The position numbers and the translations under genes were made by a program. Below, piece after piece: positions 1 through 5,516 of a DNA stretch of 8,243 nt (the stretch's first letter is position 1; each line of letters begins with the position of its first letter). The DNA is from Nitrospinota bacterium. Its GTDB lineage: Bacteria > Nitrospinota_A > UBA7883 > JADGGD01. A model generated the notes under the pieces. That model was given only the letters and a program-made list of their open reading frames with translations, was not told where the DNA came from and made no database searches. Where the stretch lies: contig JADGCD010000085.1 in assembly GCA_015229165.1 (NCBI GenBank), positions 1 to 8,243 of the forward strand, read 5' to 3'.

Positions 1-2
1 TG

Positions 3-290
3 GATCGGCTGGAGCCGTGGCTCTTCGGGCTCCGTTCGGCGCGGGAGAAACTGCTGGCCCACTTCAACGTCACCTCGCTGGACGGCTACGGCCTCGAAGG
101 GGAAGAGTTGGCCGTCGCCGCCGCAGGGGGGGCGATTTGTCCGCCGTGGGTATGCCCGGCGAGCACCAGCTTCACCTGCGGCCTCTTCCCCAGCCCGGCG
201 TTGACGTCGGGGGAGTGGGAGAGCAGGATGACCGGCGCGGCCCCGGCGTCGCCCGCCAGCGCGGCGGCGACGTCCGCCCGGGCCGAGTAG
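3..290 (+). pseudogene. mutS: Internal fragment of DNA mismatch-repair protein MutS, cut at a poly-G junction
   Basis: Reading from base 3, the first 43 or so codons look like the MutS stretch linking the mismatch-binding domain to the connector domain. Visible pieces are a W-L-F motif, then AREKLLAHF, then SLDGYGLEG, then LAVAAAG. In the family this is followed by an A-L-L-x-Y helix. Here the resemblance stops at the G run at 126-132, and the frame continues through unrelated sequence (the antisense of the metallophosphoesterase gene) to a TAG at 288-290. MutS is normally about 850-900 residues, so the clamp and ATPase domains are missing. MutS recognises base mismatches and recruits MutL; this product could not. 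The 5' part lies outside the window. Identification rests on remembered family motifs over a short stretch. Whether the truncation is real or an assembly join cannot be decided here. Confidence 0.72.
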
Positions 291-814
291 GGGTCGGCCA
301 CCCCCGCCAGCGTCAGGGTCGCTCCCCCCCGCAGCAGGGGGACGTGACGATTGTCGAGCCAGGTGACCCCCAGCCGGTCGGTCAGCGTCCCTTTCAGCAA
401 CTCTGTCGCGTCATGGCCGAGCCACAGGTCATGGTTGCCGGTGACGGCGAAGAGCCCCAGCGGCGCCGCAAGGGGGCCGAGGGCGTCGATCAGCTCCCGA
501 GCCCGGGGGACCGGGTCGGGCGCCTCCGATTCGTTGACGAAATCGCCCCCCAGAAGGATTAGGTCGGGATCGCTCTCCCGGAGAAGCTCCCCTGCCCGCC
601 GGAAGAGGGAGAGGCGCCCGATGGGGGAGTGGTGAAAATCGGCGGCGAACCCGATCCGCATCCCTTCGAAGGGGGCGGGGAGCCCGGCCACCGGCAAGAT
701 GACCCGGTTGAGGCGAAGGTTCCCGGCGTCGTAGTACCCTTTCCCGGGCGCGAGCGCACCGCCGGTCGCAAGGGCGCCGGAGAGGAACCGTCGGCGGGTG
801 AGAAGATCGCGCAT
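86..814 (-). CDS. Tat-exported metallophosphoesterase (YkuE/YaeI type), C-terminus lost
   Basis: This is a calcineurin-like phosphoesterase. The metal-ligand motifs appear in order: D59-F-H61, GGDF-x-x-N (D91, N94), GNHD (126-129), the His in LSHSPD (H200) and GHTHGGQ (H221, H223). Proteins of this group are membrane-associated or exported and hydrolyse phosphoesters, some acting on lipid-linked substrates; the substrate here is unknown. The N-terminus has a twin-arginine motif, R7-R-R-F-L11, followed by a small, weakly hydrophobic Ala/Gly stretch, which suggests Tat export. I chose the ATG at 814 because the Tat motif follows directly and a TATAAT box sits just upstream; the frame stays open to 919. 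Homology ends near I227 (about base 134), at the same G run that ends the mutS fragment. The last 15 codons, to a TAG at 86-88, are mutS antisense, so some 40 or more native C-terminal residues are probably missing. All metal ligands remain. Confidence 0.82.
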   Translation of the reverse strand: MRDLLTRRRFLSGALATGGALAPGKGYYDAGNLRLNRVILPVAGLPAPFEGMRIGFAADFHHSPIGRLSLFRRAGELLRESDPDLILLGGDFVNESEAPDPVPRARELIDALGPLAAPLGLFAVTGNHDLWLGHDATELLKGTLTDRLGVTWLDNRHVPLLRGGATLTLAGVADPYSARADVAAALAGDAGAAPVILLSHSPDVNAGLGKRPQVKLVLAGHTHGGQIAPPAAATANSSPSRP

Positions 815-820
815 CGTCCG

Positions 821-849
821 ATTATAGCGGCTGGGAGGCCAAAGGTCTT
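821..849 (-). promoter_or_regulatory. Promoter of the metallophosphoesterase gene, predicted leaderless
   Basis: On the - strand there is a perfect TATAAT (821-826). A weak -35, AAGACC (844-849), lies 17 bases upstream. Only six bases separate the -10 box from the ATG at 814, so transcription should begin at or next to the start codon. No Shine-Dalgarno sequence could fit. The -10 call is strong; the -35 matches only three of six consensus bases. Confidence 0.6.
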
Positions 850-877
850 TGGGACGCCGCGGGGATGGTGCGATAAT
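849..877 (+). promoter_or_regulatory. Promoter of aroE-pilT-nrnA
   Basis: TTGGGA (849-854), a 17-base spacer and GATAAT (872-877) resemble a sigma70 promoter, with an expected transcription start near 884 and a leader of about 29 bases before aroE. Its -35 shares base 849 with the -35 of the divergent phosphoesterase promoter, so polymerase binding on the two strands may compete. Four of six -35 bases and five of six -10 bases match consensus. Confidence 0.5.
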
Positions 878-912
878 GCGGCGTACTCCACCCACTTCAA
901 GAAACGGCGCGC

Positions 913-1767
913 ATGGCAAAACCGCTGGCCCTCGGGATCGTCGGCCATCCGATCGGGCATACCCTGTCGCCGGTGATGCACGCGCTGGCCGGGCGGGAGC
1001 GGGGGGTTCCCCTCTCCTACGGCGTTTTCGACGTCGCCCCGGCGCGGCTGGCGGTGGCCGTGGCCGGGCTCAAGGCGCTTTCCGTCGACGGCTTCAACGT
1101 CACCGTCCCCCACAAGGCGGCGGTCATTGCCCTCCTCGACGACGTGACCCCCGAAGCGGCCGCCATCGGCGCGGTGAACACGGTGGTCAACGTCGGCGGC
1201 CGGTTCATCGGCCACAACACCGACGCCCCCGGCTTCGTCGACGCGGTGCGGGAAGACGCCGGGGTCGACCCGGCGGGGAAACGGGTTTTCCTGTACGGGG
1301 CGGGGGGGGCGGCCCGGGGGGTCGCCTTCGGGCTGGCGTGGGCCGGGGCGAAGAATATCGTCATCGCCAACCGGAACGGCGAACGGGCCTGCGAGCTGGC
1401 CGCCCAGGTGACGGCGGCCACCGGCGTGGCGGCCACCGGTCTTTCCCTCGCCGGGAATCTGTTGGACACGGTCGCCGCCGCCGATATAATCGTCAATACC
1501 ACCAGCGTCGGCATGGAGGGCGCCGCCGAAGGCTCTTCCCTTCCGGGCGTCGAGGGTGTTCGCAGCGGCTCTTTGGCGGTGGACATCGTCTACCGCCCGC
1601 TCGACACGCCGTTCCTGGCGGCCGCGCGGGAGCGGGGGGCGGCGACGCAGGACGGGCTCTGGATGCTGATCCGGCAGGGAGACCGGGCGTTTCGGCTCTG
1701 GACCAACGGGAAGACCTTTCCGGTGGACCGGGTGCGGGAAGCGGCCCTGACGGAGCTGAACAACTAA
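913..1767 (+). CDS. aroE: Shikimate dehydrogenase (NADP+)
   Basis: AroE reduces 3-dehydroshikimate to shikimate with NADPH in the cytoplasmic route to chorismate and the aromatic amino acids. At 284 residues it has the usual length. The substrate site shows HTLSP (16-20), the catalytic lysine in NVTVPHK (K68) and the catalytic aspartate in HNTD (D104). The Rossmann half has the glycine loop GAGGAARG (129-136), followed by NR (153-154), the usual NADP-selecting pair. NTTSVGM, a D-I-V-Y-x-P-x-x-TPFL segment and a late DGLWML segment complete the family pattern. The normal first S of the SxSP motif is T17, a conservative change. The ATG directly precedes the canonical G-I-V-G-H-P strand; the Shine-Dalgarno match is weak. 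The glycine loop is encoded across a run of eight G (1302-1309). It is first in a three-gene unit and ends 15 bases before pilT. Confidence 0.95.
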   Translation: MAKPLALGIVGHPIGHTLSPVMHALAGRERGVPLSYGVFDVAPARLAVAVAGLKALSVDGFNVTVPHKAAVIALLDDVTPEAAAIGAVNTVVNVGGRFIGHNTDAPGFVDAVREDAGVDPAGKRVFLYGAGGAARGVAFGLAWAGAKNIVIANRNGERACELAAQVTAATGVAATGLSLAGNLLDTVAAADIIVNTTSVGMEGAAEGSSLPGVEGVRSGSLAVDIVYRPLDTPFLAAARERGAATQDGLWMLIRQGDRAFRLWTNGKTFPVDRVREAALTELNN

Positions 1768-1782
1768 GGGGACACACGGCAT

Positions 1783-2859
1783 ATGGCCAAGATCGACGCC
1801 TTCTTCAAATTGATGAACGAGCAGGGCGCCTCGGACCTTCACATGGTCTCGGGGCAGCAGCCGGTGTTGCGCATCCACGGCGAGATGGAGCGGGTGAAGT
1901 ACAAGATCCTCGAAAACGAGGAGCTCAAAGCCATGCTCTACGAGATCACCCCCGAGGAGAAGGTCAAACACTTCGAGGAGACCGGCGACCTCGACTTCGG
2001 CTACGAAATCCCCGGTCTCGCCCGCTACCGCGCCAACTTTTTCCAGCAAAAATACGGCATCGCCGCCGTCTTCCGCGAAATCCCCTCCGAAATCCTGACC
2101 GCCGACCAACTGGGGCTGCCTCCCATATTCGGCAAGATCGCCCAACTGGAAAAGGGGCTGGTGCTGGTGACCGGCCCCACCGGATCGGGCAAATCGACCA
2201 CGCTTGCGGCCATCATCGACATCGCCAACAAGGCGCGCAAGGACCATATCCTGACCGTCGAAGATCCCATCGAGTTCGTCCACAAGTCGCAGTCGGCCAT
2301 CATCAACCACCGCGAGATAGGGACGCACACCAAGTCGTTCTCCTCCGCCCTGCGCGGAGCGCTGCGCGAAGACCCGGACATCATCCTCGTCGGCGAGATG
2401 CGCGACCTGGAGACCATCCAGCTGGCGCTGGAGGCAGCCTCCACGGGACATCTGGTGTTCGGGACGTTGCATACCCAGTCGGCCGCCAAGACCGTCGACC
2501 GGGTGATCGACGTCTTCCCCCACAGCCAGCAGGCCCAGGTCCGGGTCACGCTGTCGGAGACGCTGAAAGCCGTCGTGGCCCAGAACCTCTTCAAACGGAT
2601 CGACAAGAAGGGGCGCTGCGCCGCGCTGGAGATCCTGGTCTGCACCCCGGCGGTCAGCAACCTGATCCGGGAGGCGAAGACCTTCCAGATCCCCTCCACC
2701 ATCCAGACCGGCAAGAAATTCGGCATGTGCTCGCTGGACGACGCCATCATGGACCTTTTGCAAAAGGGGTGGGTCTCGGCGGAGGAGTCGTACAACAAGT
2801 CGATCGAGAAGAGCCGGTTCATCAACTTCCTGAAAGAACCCCCCTCCGTTTTCGGCTGA
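1783..2859 (+). CDS. pilT: Type IV pilus retraction ATPase PilT
   Basis: PilT is the hexameric cytoplasmic ATPase at the pilus base that drives pilus depolymerisation, giving twitching motility and DNA uptake. The 358 residues match the family length. In order there are an N-terminal PAS-like domain with the SDLHM motif (18-21), Walker A GPTGSGKST (131-139), the Asp box at EDPIEF (160-165), Walker B DPDIILVGE (197-205) with E205, and the His box between H223 and H230 (TLHT). The C-terminal AVSNLIRE (290-297) corresponds to the AIRNLIRE motif that marks PilT and is needed for retraction; the third residue is Ser instead of Arg. This motif, and the lack of an extra N-terminal domain, favour PilT over PilB or PilU. 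A G-rich stretch ending 11 bases before the ATG may serve as ribosome site. No other pilus genes are in the window, so it is probably an unlinked pilT. Confidence 0.93.
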   Translation: MAKIDAFFKLMNEQGASDLHMVSGQQPVLRIHGEMERVKYKILENEELKAMLYEITPEEKVKHFEETGDLDFGYEIPGLARYRANFFQQKYGIAAVFREIPSEILTADQLGLPPIFGKIAQLEKGLVLVTGPTGSGKSTTLAAIIDIANKARKDHILTVEDPIEFVHKSQSAIINHREIGTHTKSFSSALRGALREDPDIILVGEMRDLETIQLALEAASTGHLVFGTLHTQSAAKTVDRVIDVFPHSQQAQVRVTLSETLKAVVAQNLFKRIDKKGRCAALEILVCTPAVSNLIREAKTFQIPSTIQTGKKFGMCSLDDAIMDLLQKGWVSAEESYNKSIEKSRFINFLKEPPSVFG

Positions 2860-2875
2860 GGGTCAAAGGAGTTCC

Positions 2876-3850
2876 ATGCAGGTCCCGTCATCCGTCGTCG
2901 CGTTTCTCTCGGCGCACCAACGGTATCTCGTCTCGACCCACGTCAACCCCGACGGCGACGGGCTCGGCTCGGCCATGGCGTTGCGGTGGGCGCTGAACCG
3001 GAGCGGGAAACGGGCCGAGGTGGTCATCGAATCGGCCCCGCCTTCCACCTACGACTACTTCGCCGACTTCGCCGCCATCGGGACGTTCGAGCGGGGGAAC
3101 CCCTTCGGCGCCGAGAGCCCCGACGCGCTGGTCATCGTCGACGCCCCGACCATCGAACGGCTGGGGAAGGTGGCGGGCCTCGTCCCCGCCGGGACGCCGA
3201 TCCTGATCATCGACCATCACCCGGCGGACCAATGGGAGGGGGACGTCCTCTTTGTCGAATCGACCGCCAGCTCGTCGGCGGAGCTGGTCTACCGGGTGGT
3301 GAAGGCCATGGGGCAAAGCGTCGACACCGCCGCCGCCGTCTATCTCTACAGCGGACTCATCATCGACACCGGCCGGTTCCGGTTCAGCAATACCAGCCCG
3401 TCGGCGCTGGTGGCGGCCTCCGAACTGGTGGCCGCCGGGGCGGAGCCGCACACCATCTCCGAGCGGCTCTTTCACAACAACAGTTGGGAGACCACCAAGG
3501 CGCTGGGGAGACTGATCGACACCATCGAACTCCACGCCGGGGGGAAGATCGCCACCTGCCATTTTACCCTCGACTTCGTCACGTCGCCGGAGTGGAAGAA
3601 GATCGACACCGAAGGGTTCGTCAACCACGCGCTGGCGATTCAGGGGGTGGAGGTGGCCGCCCTGTTGCGGGAGGCCAAACCGGGGGTGACCCGGGCGTCG
3701 TTGCGCGCCAAACACACCGTGGATGTCAACAAGATCGCCCAGCAGTTCGGCGGCGGAGGCCACGCCAAAGCGGCGGGGCTCACCATCGAAGCCCCGTTAA
3801 TGGAAGCCCGCGCCACGCTACTGGCGGCGATTGAGAAGGCGTTGGGGTAA
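2876..3850 (+). CDS. nrnA: DHH-family nanoRNase / pAp phosphatase (NrnA-like)
   Basis: This DHH-DHHA1 phosphoesterase of 324 residues has the normal NrnA length. NrnA enzymes degrade 2-5 nt RNAs or linear dinucleotides such as pGpG and pApA, and dephosphorylate 3'-phosphoadenosine 5'-phosphate. The DHH domain shows THVNPDGDGLGS (21-32), D89 in VIVDAPT, the namesake D113-H114-H115 and D164 in LIIDTGRFRFSNT, together giving the Mn-binding site. The DHHA1 domain ends in GGGGHAKAAG (292-301), which binds the substrate. The start is well supported: AAGGAG at 2866-2871 lies four bases before the ATG, the clearest Shine-Dalgarno in the window. It follows pilT by 16 bases, so it is probably cotranscribed. 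Exact substrate preference among NrnA, NrnB and c-di-AMP/pGpG enzymes cannot be told from sequence alone. Confidence 0.9.
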   Translation: MQVPSSVVAFLSAHQRYLVSTHVNPDGDGLGSAMALRWALNRSGKRAEVVIESAPPSTYDYFADFAAIGTFERGNPFGAESPDALVIVDAPTIERLGKVAGLVPAGTPILIIDHHPADQWEGDVLFVESTASSSAELVYRVVKAMGQSVDTAAAVYLYSGLIIDTGRFRFSNTSPSALVAASELVAAGAEPHTISERLFHNNSWETTKALGRLIDTIELHAGGKIATCHFTLDFVTSPEWKKIDTEGFVNHALAIQGVEVAALLREAKPGVTRASLRAKHTVDVNKIAQQFGGGGHAKAAGLTIEAPLMEARATLLAAIEKALG

Positions 3851-3887
3851 GTCAGTAGAGGAATACTATCTTTCTGTAGTTTCGTCG

Positions 3888-3918
3888 TTGTACTATGGCG
3901 ATCATGCCTTTTTATATT
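3888..3918 (+). promoter_or_regulatory. Possible promoter of the TerB-like/BRCT gene
   Basis: The AT-rich gap after nrnA contains TTGTAC (3888-3893) and TATATT (3913-3918), separated by 19 bases, upstream of a GGAGG ribosome site at 3931-3935. The boxes are imperfect and the spacer long. The local drop in GC is the main reason to suspect a promoter. Confidence 0.3.
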
Positions 3919-3943
3919 GCGTGCGACTGCGGAGGATGCTCCC

Positions 3944-4573
3944 TTGAATACTCGTGACGATCACGGCCGACCATTAAACCGCGCCTATAACGCTTTTCGG
4001 GTACAAGACAGGGCAATTGACGAGTTACTGGGCATGTGCCGGGGCATCGCCTGTGACGGTGTCGTGAACGATGATGAAATCATAACTCTCGTTAACTGGA
4101 TCGAGTGGCACGAACCGGTAATGGATCGATAGCCCGCAAATATCCTTCACGCCCGTATCATGGAAATCGTTGAAGATGGCGTAATCGACGATGACGAACG
4201 GACCGAACTATTCGAACTGCTGAATCAGACAGTGGGAGAACCACATACCCATCCTGGAGAATCCCTGTCGTCTACTCTGCCGCTCGATCATCCTGCGCCG
4301 GAGGTATTACACGACAAACGCATCTTCTGCTTTACAGGCAGGTTCGCCTTTGGGGCAAGAAATAAGGTCGAGGGGGAGGCCATTAGCAGGGGGGGGGCGA
4401 TTAAAACTTCACCGACTCAAAAGACTGACTACCTGGTCATAGGAACATTTGCCAGCCGAGAATGGATGCACACTTCATACGGTAGAAAGATTGAGCAGGC
4501 CGTCGAGCTTAAGAAAAAGGGACATGCCATCGCCATTGTCGGCGAGGAGCATTGGGCGCAAAGCCTGCTTTAG
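3944..4573 (+). pseudogene. TerB-like plus BRCT domain protein, interrupted by one in-frame TAG
   Basis: One reading frame encodes a 209-codon protein broken only by TAG at codon 63 (4130-4132). The N-terminal part is helical with two matching motifs, one before the stop (CDGVVNDDE) and one after (EDGVIDDDE), like the ADGxxxxxE pattern of TerB-like domains. Residues 124-209 form a BRCT domain: IFCFTGRF, a GG turn, TDYLVIG, GRKIEQAVELKKKG, IAIV and EEHW. BRCT domains bind phosphopeptides or DNA ends in repair proteins; the role of this small family is not known to me. The family usually has Trp-Pro-x-N where this copy has stop-P-A-N, so TGG to TAG is the simplest cause. I take TTG 3944 as the start because GGAGG lies eight bases upstream; TTG 3917 is an in-frame alternative. 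The second half could restart at ATG 4160 and make an intact BRCT domain. GC is visibly lower than in neighbouring genes, suggesting transfer. A nine-G run lies at 4389-4397. Confidence 0.78.
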
Positions 4574-4580
4574 CAAAGCA
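4566..4580 (+). terminator. Short hairpin at the end of the BRCT gene
   Basis: TGCTTT, loop AGC and AAAGCA form a perfect six-pair stem that overlaps the stop codon. It is followed by ATTT and not a proper T run. It could weakly terminate or protect the transcript; the absence of a long T tract keeps confidence low. Confidence 0.25.
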
Positions 4581-4606
4581 ATTTCCACTTCTCATTCTCC
4601 CCCGAT

Positions 4607-4675
4607 CCTCCCCATCCACCCCTCTTCCTCCGTCACCCACCATTCGAGAAGCGGGCCGATGGTCATGAGCCGCCC
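4607..4675 (-). repeat. Direct repeat copy A: degraded tail of a small ORF
   Basis: These 69 bases match 5338-5406 at 64 positions (93%) in the same orientation. On the - strand they encode R-L-M-T-I-G-P-L-L-E-W-W, then VTEEEGWMGR, and the frame ends in TGA at 4592-4594. Copy B encodes the same peptide with four residue changes. Upstream of the repeat (higher coordinates) the two copies differ completely, so copy A lacks the 5' part and ribosome site of copy B and looks like a fragment. It lies between the BRCT gene and higB, about 50 bases before the higB start. Boundaries were set by hand. Confidence 0.85.
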
Positions 4676-4685
4676 CCACACGGCA

Positions 4686-4700
4686 TAACGCCTTGCGTTA
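4686..4700. promoter_or_regulatory. Inverted repeat TAACGC-CTT-GCGTTA, possible HigA operator
   Basis: A perfect six-base inverted repeat with a three-base centre overlaps the higB -35 region, and GCGTTA recurs at 4712-4717, overlapping the -10 box. HigA antitoxins normally repress their own promoter by binding palindromes of this kind. That this is the operator is an inference from position and symmetry. Confidence 0.45.
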
Positions 4701-4721
4701 CATGACGCGTCGCGTTATAAT
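4693..4721 (+). promoter_or_regulatory. Promoter of higBA, predicted leaderless
   Basis: TTGCGT (4693-4698), a 17-base spacer and a perfect TATAAT (4716-4721) lie directly before higB. The GTG start follows the -10 box by six bases, the same spacing as at the phosphoesterase gene. Transcription would start at the start codon, leaving no ribosome site. Confidence 0.6.
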
Positions 4722-4727
4722 CGGCCC

Positions 4728-5012
4728 GTGATAAAGAGTTTCGCCGACAAGGAGACGGAAGGGATATGGCAGGGACGCCGGTCGCGCTCCCTCCCGCCGG
4801 ACATCCAGCAGGTGGCCCGAAGGAAATTGAGAATGCTCAACAACGCCGCTACGCTCGACGATCTTCGCGTCCCGCCGGGAAACCGGCTGGAGGCGCTGAA
4901 AGGAAACCGGGCGGGGCTTCACTCCATACGGATCAACGGCCAGTGGCGCATCTGTTTCGCATGGCGTGGCGACGGCGCGCACGATGTGGCGGTCGTCGAT
5001 TATCATCGGTGA
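4728..5012 (+). CDS. higB: HigB toxin (RelE/ParE-like, ribosome-dependent mRNase)
   Basis: HigB is the toxin of a type II toxin-antitoxin pair; it enters the ribosomal A site and cuts mRNA, slowing translation under stress. The 94-residue product has the family length and its typical blocks: an N-terminal MIKSFADKETE segment, R47-V-P-P-G-N52-R-L-E-A-L-K-G, then S66-I-R-I-N-G-Q-W-R-I-C-F77 and a closing V90-D-Y-H93. The basic residues and terminal histidine are those expected for RNA contact. The GTG start gives exactly the conserved N-terminus. It precedes its antitoxin gene by six bases, the toxin-first order typical of higBA. Nothing suggests it is inactive. Its GC content resembles the core genes more than the low-GC BRCT gene next door. 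Confidence 0.92.
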   Translation: MIKSFADKETEGIWQGRRSRSLPPDIQQVARRKLRMLNNAATLDDLRVPPGNRLEALKGNRAGLHSIRINGQWRICFAWRGDGAHDVAVVDYHR

Positions 5013-5018
5013 ACAAGT

Positions 5019-5312
5019 ATGAAAAAACTCGCTAACGTCCATCCGGGTGAGGTTCTTTTGGCCGAGTTCCTCGAGCCGATGGGGATCAGCCAGAACCGGC
5101 TGGGGCGGGAGATCGGCGTCTCCCCCCGACGTGTCAACGAGATCGTGCAGGGGAAACGGAGCGTCTCCGCCGACACCGCCCTGCGGCTGGCCCGCTACTT
5201 TGGAATGTCGGAATCGTTCTGGATGGGATTGCAGGCCGACTACGATCTGGAAGAGGCCCGCGCCAAACTGGGCGACCGCCTGAAAAAAGAGGTCCGCACC
5301 TGCGCGGCCTGA
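5019..5312 (+). CDS. higA: HigA antitoxin (XRE-family DNA-binding protein)
   Basis: HigA neutralises HigB by direct binding and represses the shared promoter. The 97 residues include a Cro/C1-type helix-turn-helix at about 24-45 (SQNRLGREIGVSPRRVNEIV). It is preceded by the signature V7-H-P-G-E-V-L-L-x-E-F and followed by R47-S-V-S-A-D-T-A-L-R-L-A-R-Y-F and S-x-S-F-W-M-x-L-Q, all standard for the HigA/VapI group. It lies six bases after higB and is certainly cotranscribed. Only a weak purine stretch precedes the ATG, so translation may be coupled to higB. Together the pair forms a complete, apparently functional module, bracketed by the two 69-bp repeats. Confidence 0.93.
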   Translation: MKKLANVHPGEVLLAEFLEPMGISQNRLGREIGVSPRRVNEIVQGKRSVSADTALRLARYFGMSESFWMGLQADYDLEEARAKLGDRLKKEVRTCAA

Positions 5313-5316
5313 CGCG

Positions 5317-5451
5317 CTACGCCCCCCACTCCTTAATCCTCCCCATCCACGCCTCTTCCTCCGTCACCCACCAGTCGAGGAGCTGGCCGATAGTCATGAG
5401 CCGCCCGCCAATCGAGCCGGGCCGCTCCAGCGCGGCGGGATCGGGCGACAC
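5317..5451 (-). CDS. Small unrecognised ORF (44 aa) carrying repeat copy B
   Basis: A GTG at 5451 is preceded by GAGGGAGG, with GGAGG four bases upstream, and opens a 44-codon frame ending in TAG at 5317-5319. The first half is Pro/Ala/Gly rich. The second half contains M-T-I-G-Q-L-L-D-W-W followed by VTEEEAWMGRI, a likely amphipathic helix with a double tryptophan and an acidic patch. I do not recognise the family. Two points favour translation: the good ribosome site, and the substitutions relative to copy A, which leave the frame open and keep most residues. It is also possible that this is the 3' remnant of a longer lost gene. It faces higA tail-to-tail with a four-base gap and lies downstream of glnB. 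Confidence 0.5.
   Translation of the reverse strand: MSPDPAALERPGSIGGRLMTIGQLLDWWVTEEEAWMGRIKEWGA
5338..5406 (-). repeat. Direct repeat copy B flanking higBA
   Basis: This is the partner of 4607-4675, with five mismatches in 69 bases and an offset of 731 bases. It forms the C-terminal part of the 44-residue small ORF. The two copies bracket higBA almost exactly: copy A ends 52 bases before higB and copy B begins 25 bases after higA. The arrangement resembles the duplicated gene end left when an element inserts into a 3' end, but no integrase or transposase is present. Confidence 0.85.
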
Positions 5452-5516
5452 GCCGCCTCCCTCGTCGTGATTCCCGTTTCGGGGGGGGCCTCCGCAGGGA
5501 AGGCGAAAAATTTCTC

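Noticed and set aside
559..2763. A 734-codon open frame on the - strand
   Set aside because: It lies antisense to intact aroE and pilT, is low in recognisable motifs, and is explained by the scarcity of stop codons in GC-rich DNA.
849..2996. A 715-codon + strand frame overlapping aroE and pilT
   Set aside because: It is an out-of-frame shadow, extremely rich in Arg and Gly; the true products in another frame carry complete catalytic motifs.
4698..5042. A 114-codon - strand frame opposite higB
   Set aside because: It is the antisense of a clearly coding toxin gene and has no plausible ribosome site or motif.
5465..5500. Candidate terminator downstream of glnB
   Set aside because: A six-pair stem (GCCTTC / GGAGGC) can form on the - strand, but it is followed by a run of C and not T.
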